Position numbers and translations under genes: made by a program
Part shown: positions 23,836-33,435 of the stretch, one piece after another
How the letters are laid out: every line of letters starts with the position of its first letter
How positions within the stretch are numbered: position 1 is the stretch's first letter
Assembly: GCF_036021035.1 (NCBI RefSeq)
Contig: NZ_CP107930.1
Location: 2,604,001-2,668,000 of the forward strand
DNA length: 64,000 bases
From: Kineococcus sp. NBC_00420
GTDB lineage: Bacteria; Actinomycetota; Actinomycetes; Actinomycetales; Kineococcaceae
Direction: 5' to 3'
The notes under the pieces: generated by a model
Databases searched by the model: none
Told to the model about the DNA's origin: nothing
The model's input: only the letters and a program-made list of their open reading frames with translations

Positions 23836-25413
23836 ATGGCACCCCTCGCGCTGCTGGTCGCCTTCGCCGCCGTCATCACGGCGGCGACGGGCATCCTGAC
23901 GTTCCGCCGACGGGACGAGACACCGGCCGCGCTCCCGCTGACCGGAGCCCTCGCCTCCGTCACCGCCTGGGGCGTGGTGGTCGTCCTGATGAACAGCGGG
24001 ACGCCGCGACCGTGGCTGGACCTGCTCGTCGTCCCGCAGTTCGCGGCCGTCGCCGGCACCGTGCTCAGCCTCCGGCTCTTCGTCGACGCCGTCACCGGAC
24101 GTCCGTTCCGGCGACGGCGGACGCTGCTGCTGTGCGTCGAGCCGGTGCTGCTGGTCATCACGGTCGCCCTGGACCCGTGGACGCACTGGTTCCACGCCAG
24201 CGTCACGCACGTCGGGGACCCGGAACGGCTCAGCACGACCGCGGGCCCGCTGTTCTGGGTGCACACCGGTTACAGCTACCTCGTCATCGTCTCGGCCGCC
24301 CTCACCATCTGGCACCTGCGGCGCACCACGAGCGGGCTGCTGCGCCGGCAGGCCAGCACGATGCTCGTCGCCATCGCCGCGCCGTTCGCGGCGAACCTCA
24401 CCGTCGTCTTCACCCCCTTCGCGCGCCTCGACGTCGACATCACCCCGGTCGCGTTCGCGGTGACGGGGGTCCTCTTCGCCTACGCGGTGCTGCACCAGGA
24501 CCTGCTGCGGCTGGTCCCCGTCGCCCGCTCCCTCGTCGTGGACACCGTGTCCGACGCGGTCTACGTCGTCGACGCTCGCCTGCGCCTCGTGGACGTGAAC
24601 GTCGCCGGCCGCGCGATGCTGGCCGGGGAGGGGTGCCCATCGCAGGCCGCCGTCGTCGGGCGACCGTTCGGGGAGACCGTCGACCCGGTGCTCGTGCGAG
24701 CCGTCGGCGACGGTGAGGGGCAGAGCGTCGTGGCCCTGGCGAGCGGTGTGCAGATCGACGTCCGCACCCGCTGGATCCGCGACCACCGGGGCAACGCGCT
24801 GGGCCGGGTCGTCGTCGCCCGGGACGTCACCGAGCAGCTGGCCGCGGCCCGGGCGCTGCAGGAGGCCAACGAGACCCTGCGCGCCCAGGTCGCCACCATC
24901 GAGAAGCTGCAGGCCGACCTCGCCGAGGAAGCCGCCAAGGACCCGCTCACGGGGCTGCGCAACCGGCGGCGCTTCGTCGACGACCTCACGACCCGGCTCG
25001 ACCTCGCCGCGACCGCAGGGCAGCCGCTGTCGCTGGTGCTGCTCGACGTCGACCACTTCAAGGCCATCAACGACACCTACGGCCACGCCGTCGGGGACGA
25101 CGTCCTCGTCGCGGTGGCCCGCGCGCTGGGCGGGCACGCCCGGCCGGAGGACCTCGTCCGCTACGGCGGTGAGGAGTTCGTCGTGATCCTCCCCCAGCTC
25201 GACACCGCCTCGGCCCGCGCGCGGGCCGAGGCGCTGCGTCGTGCGTGCGCGGAGATCCCCTTCGCGGTCGAGGGGCTGCGGGTGACGATCAGCGCGGGGG
25301 TCGCCACCAGCCCCGACCACGGGAGCACGCCCGACGAACTGCTGCTGCGCGCCGACCGCGCCCTCTACGAGGCGAAGGAGGGCGGGCGCGACCAGGTCGC
25401 GCTCGCCGACTGA
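23836..25413 (+). CDS. Membrane-bound diguanylate cyclase (7TM - PAS - GGDEF)
   Basis: A 525-residue protein. The N-terminal 220 residues hold about seven hydrophobic segments of the histidine-kinase 7TM sensory type. A PAS-like segment follows (VVDTVSDAVYVVDARLRLVDVNVAGRAML), then a short coiled coil (LQEANETLRAQVATIEKLQADLAEEAAKDPLTGL), and a GGDEF domain with an intact RYGGEEF active site and LLDVDHFKAINDTYGH. An RPED close to the inhibitory I-site position is one residue nearer to GGEEF than usual. It synthesises c-di-GMP from two GTP. It follows the glucosidase by about 120 nt and is probably separately expressed. Confidence 0.9.
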   Translation: MAPLALLVAFAAVITAATGILTFRRRDETPAALPLTGALASVTAWGVVVVLMNSGTPRPWLDLLVVPQFAAVAGTVLSLRLFVDAVTGRPFRRRRTLLLCVEPVLLVITVALDPWTHWFHASVTHVGDPERLSTTAGPLFWVHTGYSYLVIVSAALTIWHLRRTTSGLLRRQASTMLVAIAAPFAANLTVVFTPFARLDVDITPVAFAVTGVLFAYAVLHQDLLRLVPVARSLVVDTVSDAVYVVDARLRLVDVNVAGRAMLAGEGCPSQAAVVGRPFGETVDPVLVRAVGDGEGQSVVALASGVQIDVRTRWIRDHRGNALGRVVVARDVTEQLAAARALQEANETLRAQVATIEKLQADLAEEAAKDPLTGLRNRRRFVDDLTTRLDLAATAGQPLSLVLLDVDHFKAINDTYGHAVGDDVLVAVARALGGHARPEDLVRYGGEEFVVILPQLDTASARARAEALRRACAEIPFAVEGLRVTISAGVATSPDHGSTPDELLLRADRALYEAKEGGRDQVALAD

Positions 25414-25433
25414 ACCCCCTCAGGCCCTGCCGC

Positions 25434-27413
25434 TCACCAGATCCGGACGCGTTCCGCCGGGTCCAGCCAGAGCCCGTCACCGGGCTGGGTGTCGAAGGCC
25501 TCGTGGAACTCGACGAGGTTCTTCACCACGGCGTTGCAGCGGAACTCCGGCGGGGAGTGCGGGTCCACGGCGAGGCGACGTTCGACCTCGGCGGGGCGCA
25601 CCTTGCCGCACCACACCTTGGCCCACCCGAAGAAGAGCCGCTGGGAGCCGTTGAGGCCGTCGACGACCGGCGCGGGCTCGCCCTCCAGGGCGATCTCGTA
25701 GGCCTTGTGGGCGATCGTCAGCCCGCCGAGGTCGCCGATGTTCTCGCCCACCGTCAGCGAGCCGTTGACCTTCTTGCCGGGGGTCTCCGGCGGCTCGAGG
25801 GCGTCGAACTGCGCGACGAGGGCGTCCGTGCGCTTGCCGAACTCCTCGCGGTCCGCGTCGGTCCACCAGTCGTTGAGGTTGCCCAGACCGTCGTACTTGG
25901 AGCCCTGGTCGTCGAAGCCGTGACCGATCTCGTGACCGATGACCGCACCGATGCCGCCGTAGTTCTCGGCGTCGTCGGCCTCGAGGGAGAAGAACGGCGG
26001 TCGGAGGATGGCCGCGGGGAAGACGATCTCGTTCATGCCCGGGTTGTAGTAGGCGTTGACCGTCTGCGGGGTCATGAACCACTCGCTGCGGTCCACCGGG
26101 GAGCCGAGCTTGGCGAGCTCGCGTTCGACCTCGAAGGCGAAGGCGCGACGGACGTTGCCCAGCAGGTCGTGGCGGTCCACGGTCAGCTTCGCGTAGTCGC
26201 GCCAGGTGTCGGGGTGGCCGATCTTGGGGGTGAACTGGCCGAGCTTCTCCAGCGCCCGGTCCTTCGTCTCCCGGGTCATCCAGTCCAGGGCCTCGATGTC
26301 GAGGCGGTAGGCCTCGACCAGGTTCGCGACGAGCTCCTCCATCCGGGCCTTCGCGGCGGGCGGGAAGTGCTCGGCGACGTAGAGCTCGCCCAGCGCCTCG
26401 CCCAGGTTGCCCTCGACGAGCCCGACGCCGCGCTTCCAGCGCTCGCGCAGCTGCGGGGCACCGGTCAGGGTCGTGCCGTAGAAGGCGAAGTTCTCGTCGA
26501 CGAAGTCGGAGGAGAGGAAGACCGCGCCGCCGTGCAGGATGCGCCAGCCGAGCCACTCGCGCCAGGTCTCGACCGGCGTCGCGAGGAGGACCTCGGCCAG
26601 GCCGGTGAGGTAGCTGGGCTGGCGGACGACGACCTGGGCGAAGGCGGAGTCGGGCAGCTGCGCGGCCTCGAGCCAGCCGGCCAGGTCGATGCCGGGCAGC
26701 AGCGCCTCGAGGCCCGCGCGGTCGACCTTGTTGTAGGTCGCGTTCGCGTCGCGGTTCTTCACGCGGTCCCAGTGGTGGCTCGCGATCTCCGTCTCCAGGG
26801 CGAGGATGCGCTGGGCGGAACCGGCCGGGTCGGGACGGTGGCCGAGGGTGAGGATGCGCTCCACGTGGCCGAGGTAGGCCTCGCGGATCGCCGCGTACTG
26901 CTCCTCGCGGTAGTACGACTCGTCGGGCAGGCCGAGACCGGACTGGGTGAGGTAGACGACGTACTCGTCGGACTTCGCGTTGTCGGTGTCCACCCAGTAG
27001 GCGAACGGGCCACCGACGCCGGAGCGCTCGAAGGCGCCCAGCCGGCGGACCAGGTCGGCGTGGTCGGTGATGGCGTCGACCGCGGCGAGCTCCGGGTCCA
27101 GCGGGGTGGCGCCGAGGGCCTCGATGCGTTCGGTGTCCATGAAGCTGGCGTAGAGGTCGCCGATCTTCTGCTGGACGCTGCCCGCCTCGGCCTCACCGGT
27201 GGCGGCCGCCGCTGCGGCGGCCTCGACGATGGCGCGGCACTCGGCCTCGGACTCGTCGCGGAGGCGGACGAAGGCGCCGTCGACGGCGCGGTCGTCCGGG
27301 ATCTCGGTCGTCGCCAGCCAGTGGCCGTTGACGTGCCGGAAGAGGTCGTCCTGGGGTCGGACCGAGGGGTCGACGTCGCTGCCCGCGGGCTGGGCGTCCG
27401 TGATCGAACTCAT
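25434..27413 (-). CDS. M13 family zinc metallopeptidase (neprilysin/PepO-like)
   Basis: A 659-residue peptidase with the zinc motif HEIGHGFDDQG, the third ligand motif ENIGDLGG, the substrate-binding NAYYNPGMNEIVFPAAILRPPFF, and the C-terminal CNAVVKNLVEFHEAF region. The N-terminus lacks a signal peptide or transmembrane anchor, so it acts on oligopeptides in the cytosol, as in other actinobacterial M13 enzymes. Its ATG overlaps the stop of the upstream MFS gene (ATGA), so exporter and peptidase are cotranscribed. Confidence 0.93.
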   Translation of the reverse strand: MSSITDAQPAGSDVDPSVRPQDDLFRHVNGHWLATTEIPDDRAVDGAFVRLRDESEAECRAIVEAAAAAAATGEAEAGSVQQKIGDLYASFMDTERIEALGATPLDPELAAVDAITDHADLVRRLGAFERSGVGGPFAYWVDTDNAKSDEYVVYLTQSGLGLPDESYYREEQYAAIREAYLGHVERILTLGHRPDPAGSAQRILALETEIASHHWDRVKNRDANATYNKVDRAGLEALLPGIDLAGWLEAAQLPDSAFAQVVVRQPSYLTGLAEVLLATPVETWREWLGWRILHGGAVFLSSDFVDENFAFYGTTLTGAPQLRERWKRGVGLVEGNLGEALGELYVAEHFPPAAKARMEELVANLVEAYRLDIEALDWMTRETKDRALEKLGQFTPKIGHPDTWRDYAKLTVDRHDLLGNVRRAFAFEVERELAKLGSPVDRSEWFMTPQTVNAYYNPGMNEIVFPAAILRPPFFSLEADDAENYGGIGAVIGHEIGHGFDDQGSKYDGLGNLNDWWTDADREEFGKRTDALVAQFDALEPPETPGKKVNGSLTVGENIGDLGGLTIAHKAYEIALEGEPAPVVDGLNGSQRLFFGWAKVWCGKVRPAEVERRLAVDPHSPPEFRCNAVVKNLVEFHEAFDTQPGDGLWLDPAERVRIW

Positions 27414-28711
27414 GACCTCACACTAGGGCGGATCCTCCGGGAGACCGAGAGCAGGAGGGCCACGTTGAGGACGACGGCGGCCCCGACGACGAGACCCATG
27501 GCGTGCTCGTCGCCACCGAGGACACCCACGAGGACCCCGACGAGCCCGCCGATGCCGGACTGCAGGGCGGTCACCAGCGCCGCCGCGGCCCCTGCGCTGT
27601 CGCCGTAGGGCTCCAGGCCGAGGGTCACGGCGTTGGGCATGATCAGGCCGAGCGCGAGCAGCAGCAGGTAGAGCGGCACGGCGAAGAGCAGCAGCTGGTC
27701 GGTGCCCGAGAGCAGCGACACCGTCAGCGCGAGACCGAAGACGAGGGCGGCGAGCACGCCGACGCGGAGCAGCTTCGCCGAGCCGAAGCGTTCGACGAGG
27801 CCCGCGTTGAGCTGCGTGCCGCCGATGAGGGCCGTGCCGTTGACCGCGAAGAAGAGCGCGAACCCGGTGCTCGAGAGGCCGAACCCGTCCTTGAGGACGA
27901 AGGGCGAGGTCGAGACGTAGGCCATGATCGTGGCCAGCGCGAGCCCGGGCATGGCCGCGAAGGCCAGGAACCGGCGGTCGCGCAGCAGGACGCCGTAGCC
28001 GGTGAAGGTGCGCCGGACCCGGCCGCGCCGCGGCGGGGTGACGGGGGCGCGCTCGTCCTCGGCGAGGGCCTGGGCGGGGGTGTCGGTGAGCTCGGGGCGG
28101 GTCTCGGGGAGTCGGAGCCACACGGCGAGGAGGACCGCGAGACCGGCGACGGAGAGCAGCGCCAGCACCGGACGCCAGCCCGTGTGGGCGGCGATCGCGC
28201 CCCCGACGGTGGGGGCGAAGAGCGGGGCCACGCCGATGACGAGGACGAGGCGGGACTGCAGCCGCGCCGCGGCGGGTCCGACGAAGAGGTCGCGGATCAC
28301 AGCCATGCCGATGACCGCCCCGGCCGAGGCGCCGACGCCGGACAGGACCCGGAAGGCGACGAGGGTGGGCAGGTTCGGCGCGATCGCGCAGAGCAGGGTG
28401 GCGACGACGTAGACGCAGAACCCGACGGCGGCGGGCTTCCGGCGACCGAACGCGTCGGAGAGCGGGCCGACGACGAGCTGGCCGAGCGCGGAGCCGACGA
28501 GGACCCCGGTGATCGTCAGCTGGGTGCGCGCCTCGGTGGTGCCGAGGTCGATCGCCACCTCGGGCAGCGACGGGAGGTAGAGGTCGATCGTCACCGCACC
28601 GAGGGCGGCCATGGCGCCGAGGAGGACGACGAGTCCGAACGTGGAGGGGGTGCGGGGGGTGGCGCGCGCGGGGGCGGGCCTGGTGGTGGGCCGGGTGGTG
28701 GGCGCGGTCAT
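27410..28711 (-). CDS. MFS drug exporter, Bcr/CflA subfamily
   Basis: A 433-residue 12-TM transporter. VTIDLYLPSLPEVAIDLG in TM1 is the Bcr/CflA signature, and GPLSDAFGRRKPAAVG is the MFS motif A in the loop between TM2 and TM3. A short basic, proline-rich N-terminus precedes TM1. This subfamily exports small molecules such as bicyclomycin or chloramphenicol by proton antiport; no substrate can be assigned here. It is coupled to the downstream M13 peptidase by a 4-nt overlap, which hints at a joint peptide-related role. Confidence 0.88.
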   Translation of the reverse strand: MTAPTTRPTTRPAPARATPRTPSTFGLVVLLGAMAALGAVTIDLYLPSLPEVAIDLGTTEARTQLTITGVLVGSALGQLVVGPLSDAFGRRKPAAVGFCVYVVATLLCAIAPNLPTLVAFRVLSGVGASAGAVIGMAVIRDLFVGPAAARLQSRLVLVIGVAPLFAPTVGGAIAAHTGWRPVLALLSVAGLAVLLAVWLRLPETRPELTDTPAQALAEDERAPVTPPRRGRVRRTFTGYGVLLRDRRFLAFAAMPGLALATIMAYVSTSPFVLKDGFGLSSTGFALFFAVNGTALIGGTQLNAGLVERFGSAKLLRVGVLAALVFGLALTVSLLSGTDQLLLFAVPLYLLLLALGLIMPNAVTLGLEPYGDSAGAAAALVTALQSGIGGLVGVLVGVLGGDEHAMGLVVGAAVVLNVALLLSVSRRIRPSVRS

Positions 28712-28778
28712 GCGCAGGGTGTCCTCAGGGGGCCTCGTCGAGGGTGCACCGCACAGCGCCGGGCGGGCAGGACGCAGC

Positions 28779-28828
28779 AGGACGCCGCCGTCCCCCGCAG
28801 CGTAAGGCGCGGGGGGCGACGGCGTCCT
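28779..28828 (-). terminator. Terminator hairpin after the amino acid permease
   Basis: A 20-bp stem with two mismatches (28779-28798 with 28809-28828, 10-nt loop) lies 21 nt past the permease stop on the minus strand and separates it from the MFS/peptidase operon. Confidence 0.75.
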
Positions 28829-28849
28829 GTTCGTTCCGGGGCGAGGTCC

Positions 28850-30340
28850 CTACTTCTTGCCGCCGTCGCCCGGTCGGTTGGCCTTGACCGGGAACTCACC
28901 GGTGTAGCCCATGCGCTCCTCGGCCGCGGCCAGGACGCGCTTGCGCACGGAGAACCAGCCGACGACCAGCAGCGGGATGATCACGCCGAGGGCGTAGACC
29001 GTGGGGCGGCTGTCCTTGTCGTAGGCCATGATCCCGAGGACGGCGACGAGGAAGACCAGCACCGCGTAGCCGGTGTACGGGGCGCCGAAGAGGCGGTAGT
29101 CGGGGCGGGTGACGATCCCCTTCTTGGCCCAGGAGTGCAGCCGCATCTGGCAGAGCACGATCGTGCCCCAGCTGGCGATGATGCCCAGCGCGGAGGCGTT
29201 GAGGACGATCTCGAAGGCCCGGCCCGGGGCGACGGCGTTGAGGACGACGCCGAGCACCGCGACGACCCCGGTGATGGCGATGCCGCCGAAGGGGACCCCG
29301 CCCTTGTTGAGCTTGGCCGCGAACTTCGGCGCGGAGCCGTTCTGCGCCATCGACCGCACGATGCGGCCGGTGGAGTAGAGCCCGGCGTTGAGGCTGGAGA
29401 GCGCCGAGGTCAGGACGACGAAGTTCATGACGTCACCGGCCCCGGGAACGCCGATCTTGGAGAAGAACGTGACGAAGGGGCTCGTGTCCTTGGAGTAGGC
29501 GGTGTAGGGCAGCAGCAGCGCGAGCAGGATCAGCGAGCCGCAGTAGAAGACGACGATGCGGACGATGACGGTGTTGATCGCCCGCGGCATGATCTTCTCG
29601 GGGTTCTCCGTCTCCCCGGCCGCGGTGCCGACGAGCTCGACGGCGGCGTAGGCGAAGACCACGCCGGAGATCACGACGATCAGCGGGACGGCCCCGGTGG
29701 GGAACCAGCCACCGTTGTCGCTGATGACGCTGAGCCCCGTGGTCTGCCCCTCGATCGGGAAGCGACCGGCGAGGAAGACGATGCCGATGAGCAGGAAGGC
29801 GGTCAGCGCGACGACCTTGATCAGCGCGAACCAGAACTCCATCTCGCCGAAGATCTTGACCGAGACGAGGTTGAGGCTGAGGACGACGACGAGGGCGATG
29901 AGGGCCAGCAGCCACTGCGGCGCCGAGGAGAACGTCTGCCAGTAGTGCATGTACGTCGCGATCGCGGTGATGTCGACGATCGCGGTCATGGCCCAGTTGA
30001 ACCAGTACATCCAGCCGGCGACGAAGGCGGCCTTCTCGCCGTAGAACTCACGCGCGTAGGAGACGAACGAGCCCGACGAGGGCCGGTGCAGGACGAGCTC
30101 GCCGAGGGCCCGCAGCATGAGGAAGACGAAGAAGCCGCAGACCCCGTAGATGATGAAGAGACCGGGACCGGCGGTGACGAGACGACCGCCCGCACCCAGG
30201 AAGAGCCCCGTGCCGATGGCGCCGCCGATGGCGATCATCTGGAGCTGACGGTTCTTCAGGCCCTTGTGCAGCCCACCGTCCTCGTGCGAGAAGTCGCGCT
30301 GGACGCCGACCCCTGATCCGGTGTCCTTTTCGACGGACAT
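28850..30340 (-). CDS. APC-family amino acid permease (AnsP/GabP-like)
   Basis: A 496-residue 12-TM permease. The family signature [26 protein letters not shown] opens TM1, and [33 protein letters not shown] and [21 protein letters not shown] are further hallmarks of the AAT subfamily, which includes L-asparagine and GABA permeases. The ATG at 30340 has GGAAGGGG about 6 nt upstream and begins MSVEKD; a start 54 nt further up is less likely. It imports an amino acid with protons. The substrate cannot be fixed from the sequence; asparagine is my best guess. Confidence 0.87.
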   Translation of the reverse strand: MSVEKDTGSGVGVQRDFSHEDGGLHKGLKNRQLQMIAIGGAIGTGLFLGAGGRLVTAGPGLFIIYGVCGFFVFLMLRALGELVLHRPSSGSFVSYAREFYGEKAAFVAGWMYWFNWAMTAIVDITAIATYMHYWQTFSSAPQWLLALIALVVVLSLNLVSVKIFGEMEFWFALIKVVALTAFLLIGIVFLAGRFPIEGQTTGLSVISDNGGWFPTGAVPLIVVISGVVFAYAAVELVGTAAGETENPEKIMPRAINTVIVRIVVFYCGSLILLALLLPYTAYSKDTSPFVTFFSKIGVPGAGDVMNFVVLTSALSSLNAGLYSTGRIVRSMAQNGSAPKFAAKLNKGGVPFGGIAITGVVAVLGVVLNAVAPGRAFEIVLNASALGIIASWGTIVLCQMRLHSWAKKGIVTRPDYRLFGAPYTGYAVLVFLVAVLGIMAYDKDSRPTVYALGVIIPLLVVGWFSVRKRVLAAAEERMGYTGEFPVKANRPGDGGKK

Positions 30341-30428
30341 GCGGGTCCCCTTCCACAGTGCAACATCGCGAGATGGACTGGGGAAGGCAACCACTTCCGG
30401 GTCACGAGCGCATGCTCATGGTGTTTCG

Positions 30429-30466
30429 GGCGTGTCACATCTGCGGTGAGCGTGCTCGGACACGCC
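30429..30466 (-). terminator. Weak hairpin after the BRCT gene
   Basis: GGCGTGTC (30429-30436) pairs with GACACGCC (30459-30466) across a 22-nt loop, 14 nt past the stop of the BRCT gene on the minus strand. Confidence 0.3.
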
Positions 30467-30479
30467 TCGGGCGGACGGG

Positions 30480-30728
30480 TCAGCCGGCGACGGCCGAGCT
30501 GAGCAGGTCGTCGAAGGAGTACTCGTCCAGGAGCGGGATGCCGTGGGCGATGGCCGCGCGGACCGACGACGAACCGGACCCCGCGTCGTTGGCGACGAGG
30601 ACGTCCGTGCGCTCGGTGACGTCGGGGTCGACGTGGAGCCCCGCTTCCTCGGCGCGGGCCGCGAGGGCCGCGCGGGGTTCGAGGAAGTGGCCGCTGAAGG
30701 CGATGTGCTGACCGGCGTGGAGAGTCAC
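30480..30728 (-). CDS. Stand-alone BRCT-domain protein
   Basis: An 82-residue protein consisting of one BRCT domain: IAFSGHFLEPRAALAARAEEAGLHVDPDVTERTDVLVANDAGSGSS, then AIAHGIPLLDEYSFDDLL. BRCT domains bind DNA ends, phosphopeptides or poly-ADP-ribose. In bacteria they usually sit at the C-terminus of NAD ligase LigA or of DnaQ-like exonucleases. No such domain is encoded upstream here: the next gene on this strand starts beyond an MFS transporter. It is therefore a free BRCT protein or a remnant of a longer one. Confidence 0.7.
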   Translation of the reverse strand: MTLHAGQHIAFSGHFLEPRAALAARAEEAGLHVDPDVTERTDVLVANDAGSGSSSVRAAIAHGIPLLDEYSFDDLLSSAVAG

Positions 30729-30789
30729 GAGTCCGTGATCGACAGGTTGGACCGTTCGCTTGACGTCACCGCTCCACCGTAGCGGCGGG

Positions 30790-32043
30790 TCAGGACTGCG
30801 AGGGGGCTCCGGTGTCGTCCGGGGCCACCTGTCGACGGCGCTGGGCCGGGAGGGTCGCGGTCCCGCGGGCGCGCTGGACCCCGCCGAGGACGAGGCCGGC
30901 GAGGCCGGCCAGGACGACGAGCACCGCGTAGCCGTCGACGACGGCGGTCAGGCCGACGTGCGGGGCCAGCAGACCCGCGACGACGGCGGGGACCCCGAAG
31001 ACCAGGTAGCTCACGACGTAGACGGCGGCGAGGACCCCGGCGCGTTCGTGGGCGGGAGCCGTGGAGAGGACCCCGCGCAGCGCACCCTGGAACCCGGCCC
31101 CGAACCCGATCCCGGCGACGAGGGCGCCGGCGAAGAACCACGGGGTGGAGGCGGCGTCGGCCCCGAGGGCGAGCAGGACCGGCCCGACGACGAGCGCGGA
31201 CATGCCCAGCGTCATGACCCGGGCCGGGGCGACGTGACGGGTGAAGATCCCCGTCGCCGCCCCCACCCCGGCGACGGCCGCGACGACGAGCCCGCCGGCG
31301 ACGTGGTTGGCGATCCCGAGGACTCCGACCACGACCGAGGGCCCCAGCCCCATGCAGAGCCCACCCAGGCCCCAGCTGCCGAGGAAGCCGGGGAGGTAGG
31401 TCGTGAACGCTGCGCGCGAGGCGGCGGGCAACCGGACGACGGGTCGCAGCGAGGCCAGCGCGCCGGGGACGCGGTCGACCACGTCGGCGGTCACAGCGAT
31501 CCCGACGGCCGCGACGACGAGCAGCCCGGCGAGCACCAGGTAGACGAGTTCGGTGGGGGCCGGTGCGAACTGCACGAGGAGGCCCGAGCCCAGGCCGCCG
31601 GCCATCAGGCCCACGGGTGGCGTCGCACCGTTGACCAGCTGCGCCGTCGCGGCCCGCTCCGGACCCGCGAGGTCGAGCAACCAGGCACCCAGCGCGCCGA
31701 TCGCGGAACCGGTGGAGAACCCCTGCACCACGCGGCCGAGGACGAGCCAGCCGACGGAGTCCGCCTGGCTGAACACCAGCATCGAGGCGAGGACACCGAC
31801 GAGCGCGACCAGGACGACCCGGCGACGGCCGAGGTGGTCGGAGAGCGAGCCGACGGTGAGCAGCGCGACGAGCAGCGCGGCCGCGTAGATCGCGAAGACG
31901 ACGGTGACGGCGGTGGCGCCGATCCCCCACAGTTCCTCGTAGACGGGGAAGATCGGGGACGGCGCGGAACTCGCGGCGACGAGCAGGCCCAGCGTGACGG
32001 TGACGACGGAGAAACCCGTCCGGGTGGGGGTGTCGGTGGACAC
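30790..32043 (-). CDS. MFS transporter
   Basis: A 417-residue 12-TM exporter of the drug-efflux type. TM1 begins SVVTVTLGLLVAASSAPSPIFPVYEELWG, and the motif A loop is GSLSDHLGRRRVV. The GTG at 32043 has GGAG 6 nt upstream. It is divergent from a TetR regulator with an 87-nt gap holding a good promoter (TTGCCT-N17-TAGTTT), so it is very likely the regulator's target. The ligand is unknown. Confidence 0.85.
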   Translation of the reverse strand: MSTDTPTRTGFSVVTVTLGLLVAASSAPSPIFPVYEELWGIGATAVTVVFAIYAAALLVALLTVGSLSDHLGRRRVVLVALVGVLASMLVFSQADSVGWLVLGRVVQGFSTGSAIGALGAWLLDLAGPERAATAQLVNGATPPVGLMAGGLGSGLLVQFAPAPTELVYLVLAGLLVVAAVGIAVTADVVDRVPGALASLRPVVRLPAASRAAFTTYLPGFLGSWGLGGLCMGLGPSVVVGVLGIANHVAGGLVVAAVAGVGAATGIFTRHVAPARVMTLGMSALVVGPVLLALGADAASTPWFFAGALVAGIGFGAGFQGALRGVLSTAPAHERAGVLAAVYVVSYLVFGVPAVVAGLLAPHVGLTAVVDGYAVLVVLAGLAGLVLGGVQRARGTATLPAQRRRQVAPDDTGAPSQS

Positions 32044-32077
32044 GGGTGCTCCAGGAACTCGGGGAGGTGTCTTCGGG

Positions 32078-32106
32078 AAACTACTCCCCACCGTGCACAA
32101 AGGCAA
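32078..32106 (-). promoter_or_regulatory. Promoter of the MFS gene
   Basis: On the minus strand TTGCCT (32101-32106), a 17-nt spacer and TAGTTT (32078-32083) lie 35 nt upstream of the MFS start. The region is shared with the divergent TetR gene and is the natural place for its operator. Confidence 0.5.
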
Positions 32107-32130
32107 CGCGAACTGCATTAGGGTGGACGG

Positions 32131-32763
32131 GTGGCACCGACGATGACGCGTCCAGGAGGGCGCAGCGCCAAGGTGACGGCCGCCGTCCACCAGGCCGTGC
32201 TCGACCTGCTGGCCGAGGGCGAACCGTTGACGATCCCCCAGGTCGCCGCCCGCGCCGGGGTCAACGCGACGAGCGTGTACCGACGGTGGGGTGACGTCCC
32301 CGCCCTGCTGGCCGACACCGCCCTCGTCCGCTTCGGCACCAGCGGGGCCGTCCCCGACACCGGCAGCCTGCGGGGCGACCTGCACGCCTGGGCCACCGCG
32401 CTGGTCACCGAGTCGCGACGTCCGGCGGAACTCGCCCTGCTGCGGGCCGCGGTCGCCGCCGGACCCGCGGATCCTCCGGCGCCGGGCGCCGGCTCCGGTG
32501 CACCGGAAGGGTTCGAGTCCGCCTGCTCGGCCTGTCTGGTCGGTCGCAGCTCGCAGGCCGAGGAGATCCTGGACCGTGCGGCGCAGCGCGGCGAGGAGGT
32601 TCCCAGCGCCACGCGGGTCCTCGACCACCTGGTGGCGCCGATCTACTTCCGGGCGCTGTTCGGACTGCCCGCCCCGTCCGTCGACGTCGTGGTCGAGCTG
32701 CTGGTCGAACGTCTCACCGTTCCCCCCCGCACCGCCCAGGCGGTGTCCAGCCGGCTCGGATAA
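32131..32763 (+). CDS. TetR family transcriptional regulator of the divergent MFS exporter
   Basis: A 210-residue regulator. The N-terminal helix-turn-helix (PLTIPQVAARAGVNATSVYRRWGDVPALLADTAL) is typical of TetR. The C-terminal domain ends with LVAPIYFRALFGLPAPSVDVVVELLVERL, a common TetR C-terminal type. It starts at GTG 32131 and is divergent from the MFS transporter, so it probably represses it until an inducer binds. TerD follows 9 nt downstream on the same strand. Confidence 0.87.
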   Translation: MAPTMTRPGGRSAKVTAAVHQAVLDLLAEGEPLTIPQVAARAGVNATSVYRRWGDVPALLADTALVRFGTSGAVPDTGSLRGDLHAWATALVTESRRPAELALLRAAVAAGPADPPAPGAGSGAPEGFESACSACLVGRSSQAEEILDRAAQRGEEVPSATRVLDHLVAPIYFRALFGLPAPSVDVVVELLVERLTVPPRTAQAVSSRLG

Positions 32764-32772
32764 GTTCGCGCC

Positions 32773-33351
32773 ATGGGTGTGACTCTCGCCAAGGGTGGAA
32801 ACGTCTCGCTGTCGAAGGTGGCACCGGACCTGAACGAGGCCCTCGTCGGCCTCGGGTGGGACGTGCGGACCACCACCGGCATGGACTTCGACCTGGACGC
32901 CAGCGCGCTGCTGCTCGGCCCGAACGGGAAGGTCCTCTCGGACGCCCACTTCGTGTTCTACAACCAGCTCGCCAGCCCCGACGGCTCGGTGCGCCACACC
33001 GGGGACAACCGGACCGGTGAGGGTGAGGGCGACGACGAGAGCATCGAGCTCGACCTGAACTCCGTGCCGCAGGACGTCGACAAGATCGTCTTCGCGGTCT
33101 CGATCCACGACGCCGAGGCGCGCCGGCAGAGCTTCGGTCAGGTCATGAACGCGTTCATCCGCATGGTCAACCGGACCGACGGCAGCGAGGTCGTGCGCTA
33201 CGACCTGTCCGAGGACGCCTCGACCGAGACCGCGATGGTGTTCGGTGAGGTCTACCGCTACAACGGCGAGTGGAAGTTCCGCGCCGTCGGGCAGGGGTAC
33301 GCCTCCGGGCTGCGGGGGATCGCGCAGGACTTCGGGGTCGACGTCGCCTGA
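32773..33351 (+). CDS. TerD family protein
   Basis: A 192-residue TerD-domain protein beginning [32 protein letters not shown] in parts. The DLNE and [11 protein letters not shown] acidic clusters are the family's Ca2+-binding residues. TerD proteins belong to tellurite resistance and general stress modules in which they appear to bind calcium at the membrane. No terZABC partners are nearby. The gene follows TetR by 9 nt and ends in a 23-bp perfect hairpin. There is no clear ribosome site, so it may rely on readthrough from the TetR gene. Confidence 0.9.
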   Translation: MGVTLAKGGNVSLSKVAPDLNEALVGLGWDVRTTTGMDFDLDASALLLGPNGKVLSDAHFVFYNQLASPDGSVRHTGDNRTGEGEGDDESIELDLNSVPQDVDKIVFAVSIHDAEARRQSFGQVMNAFIRMVNRTDGSEVVRYDLSEDASTETAMVFGEVYRYNGEWKFRAVGQGYASGLRGIAQDFGVDVA

Positions 33352-33365
33352 CGGGGGTTCCCGGC

Positions 33366-33418
33366 GGGATCGTTGCCTCCCCGAGGACGTCTAGTGTCCT
33401 CGGGGAGGCAACGATCCC
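33366..33418. terminator. Perfect 23-bp bidirectional terminator hairpin
   Basis: Arms 33366-33388 and 33396-33418 are perfectly complementary with a 7-nt loop. It lies 14 nt past the TerD stop and 17 nt past the stop of the convergent DsbA-like gene, so it can end both transcripts. Confidence 0.88.
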
Positions 33419-33435
33419 CCACCGCGAGCCCCGCG

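Noticed and set aside
32041-32130. TetR operator between the MFS exporter and TetR
   Set aside because: No convincing palindrome of 14 bp or more was seen in the gap; only the promoter is recorded.
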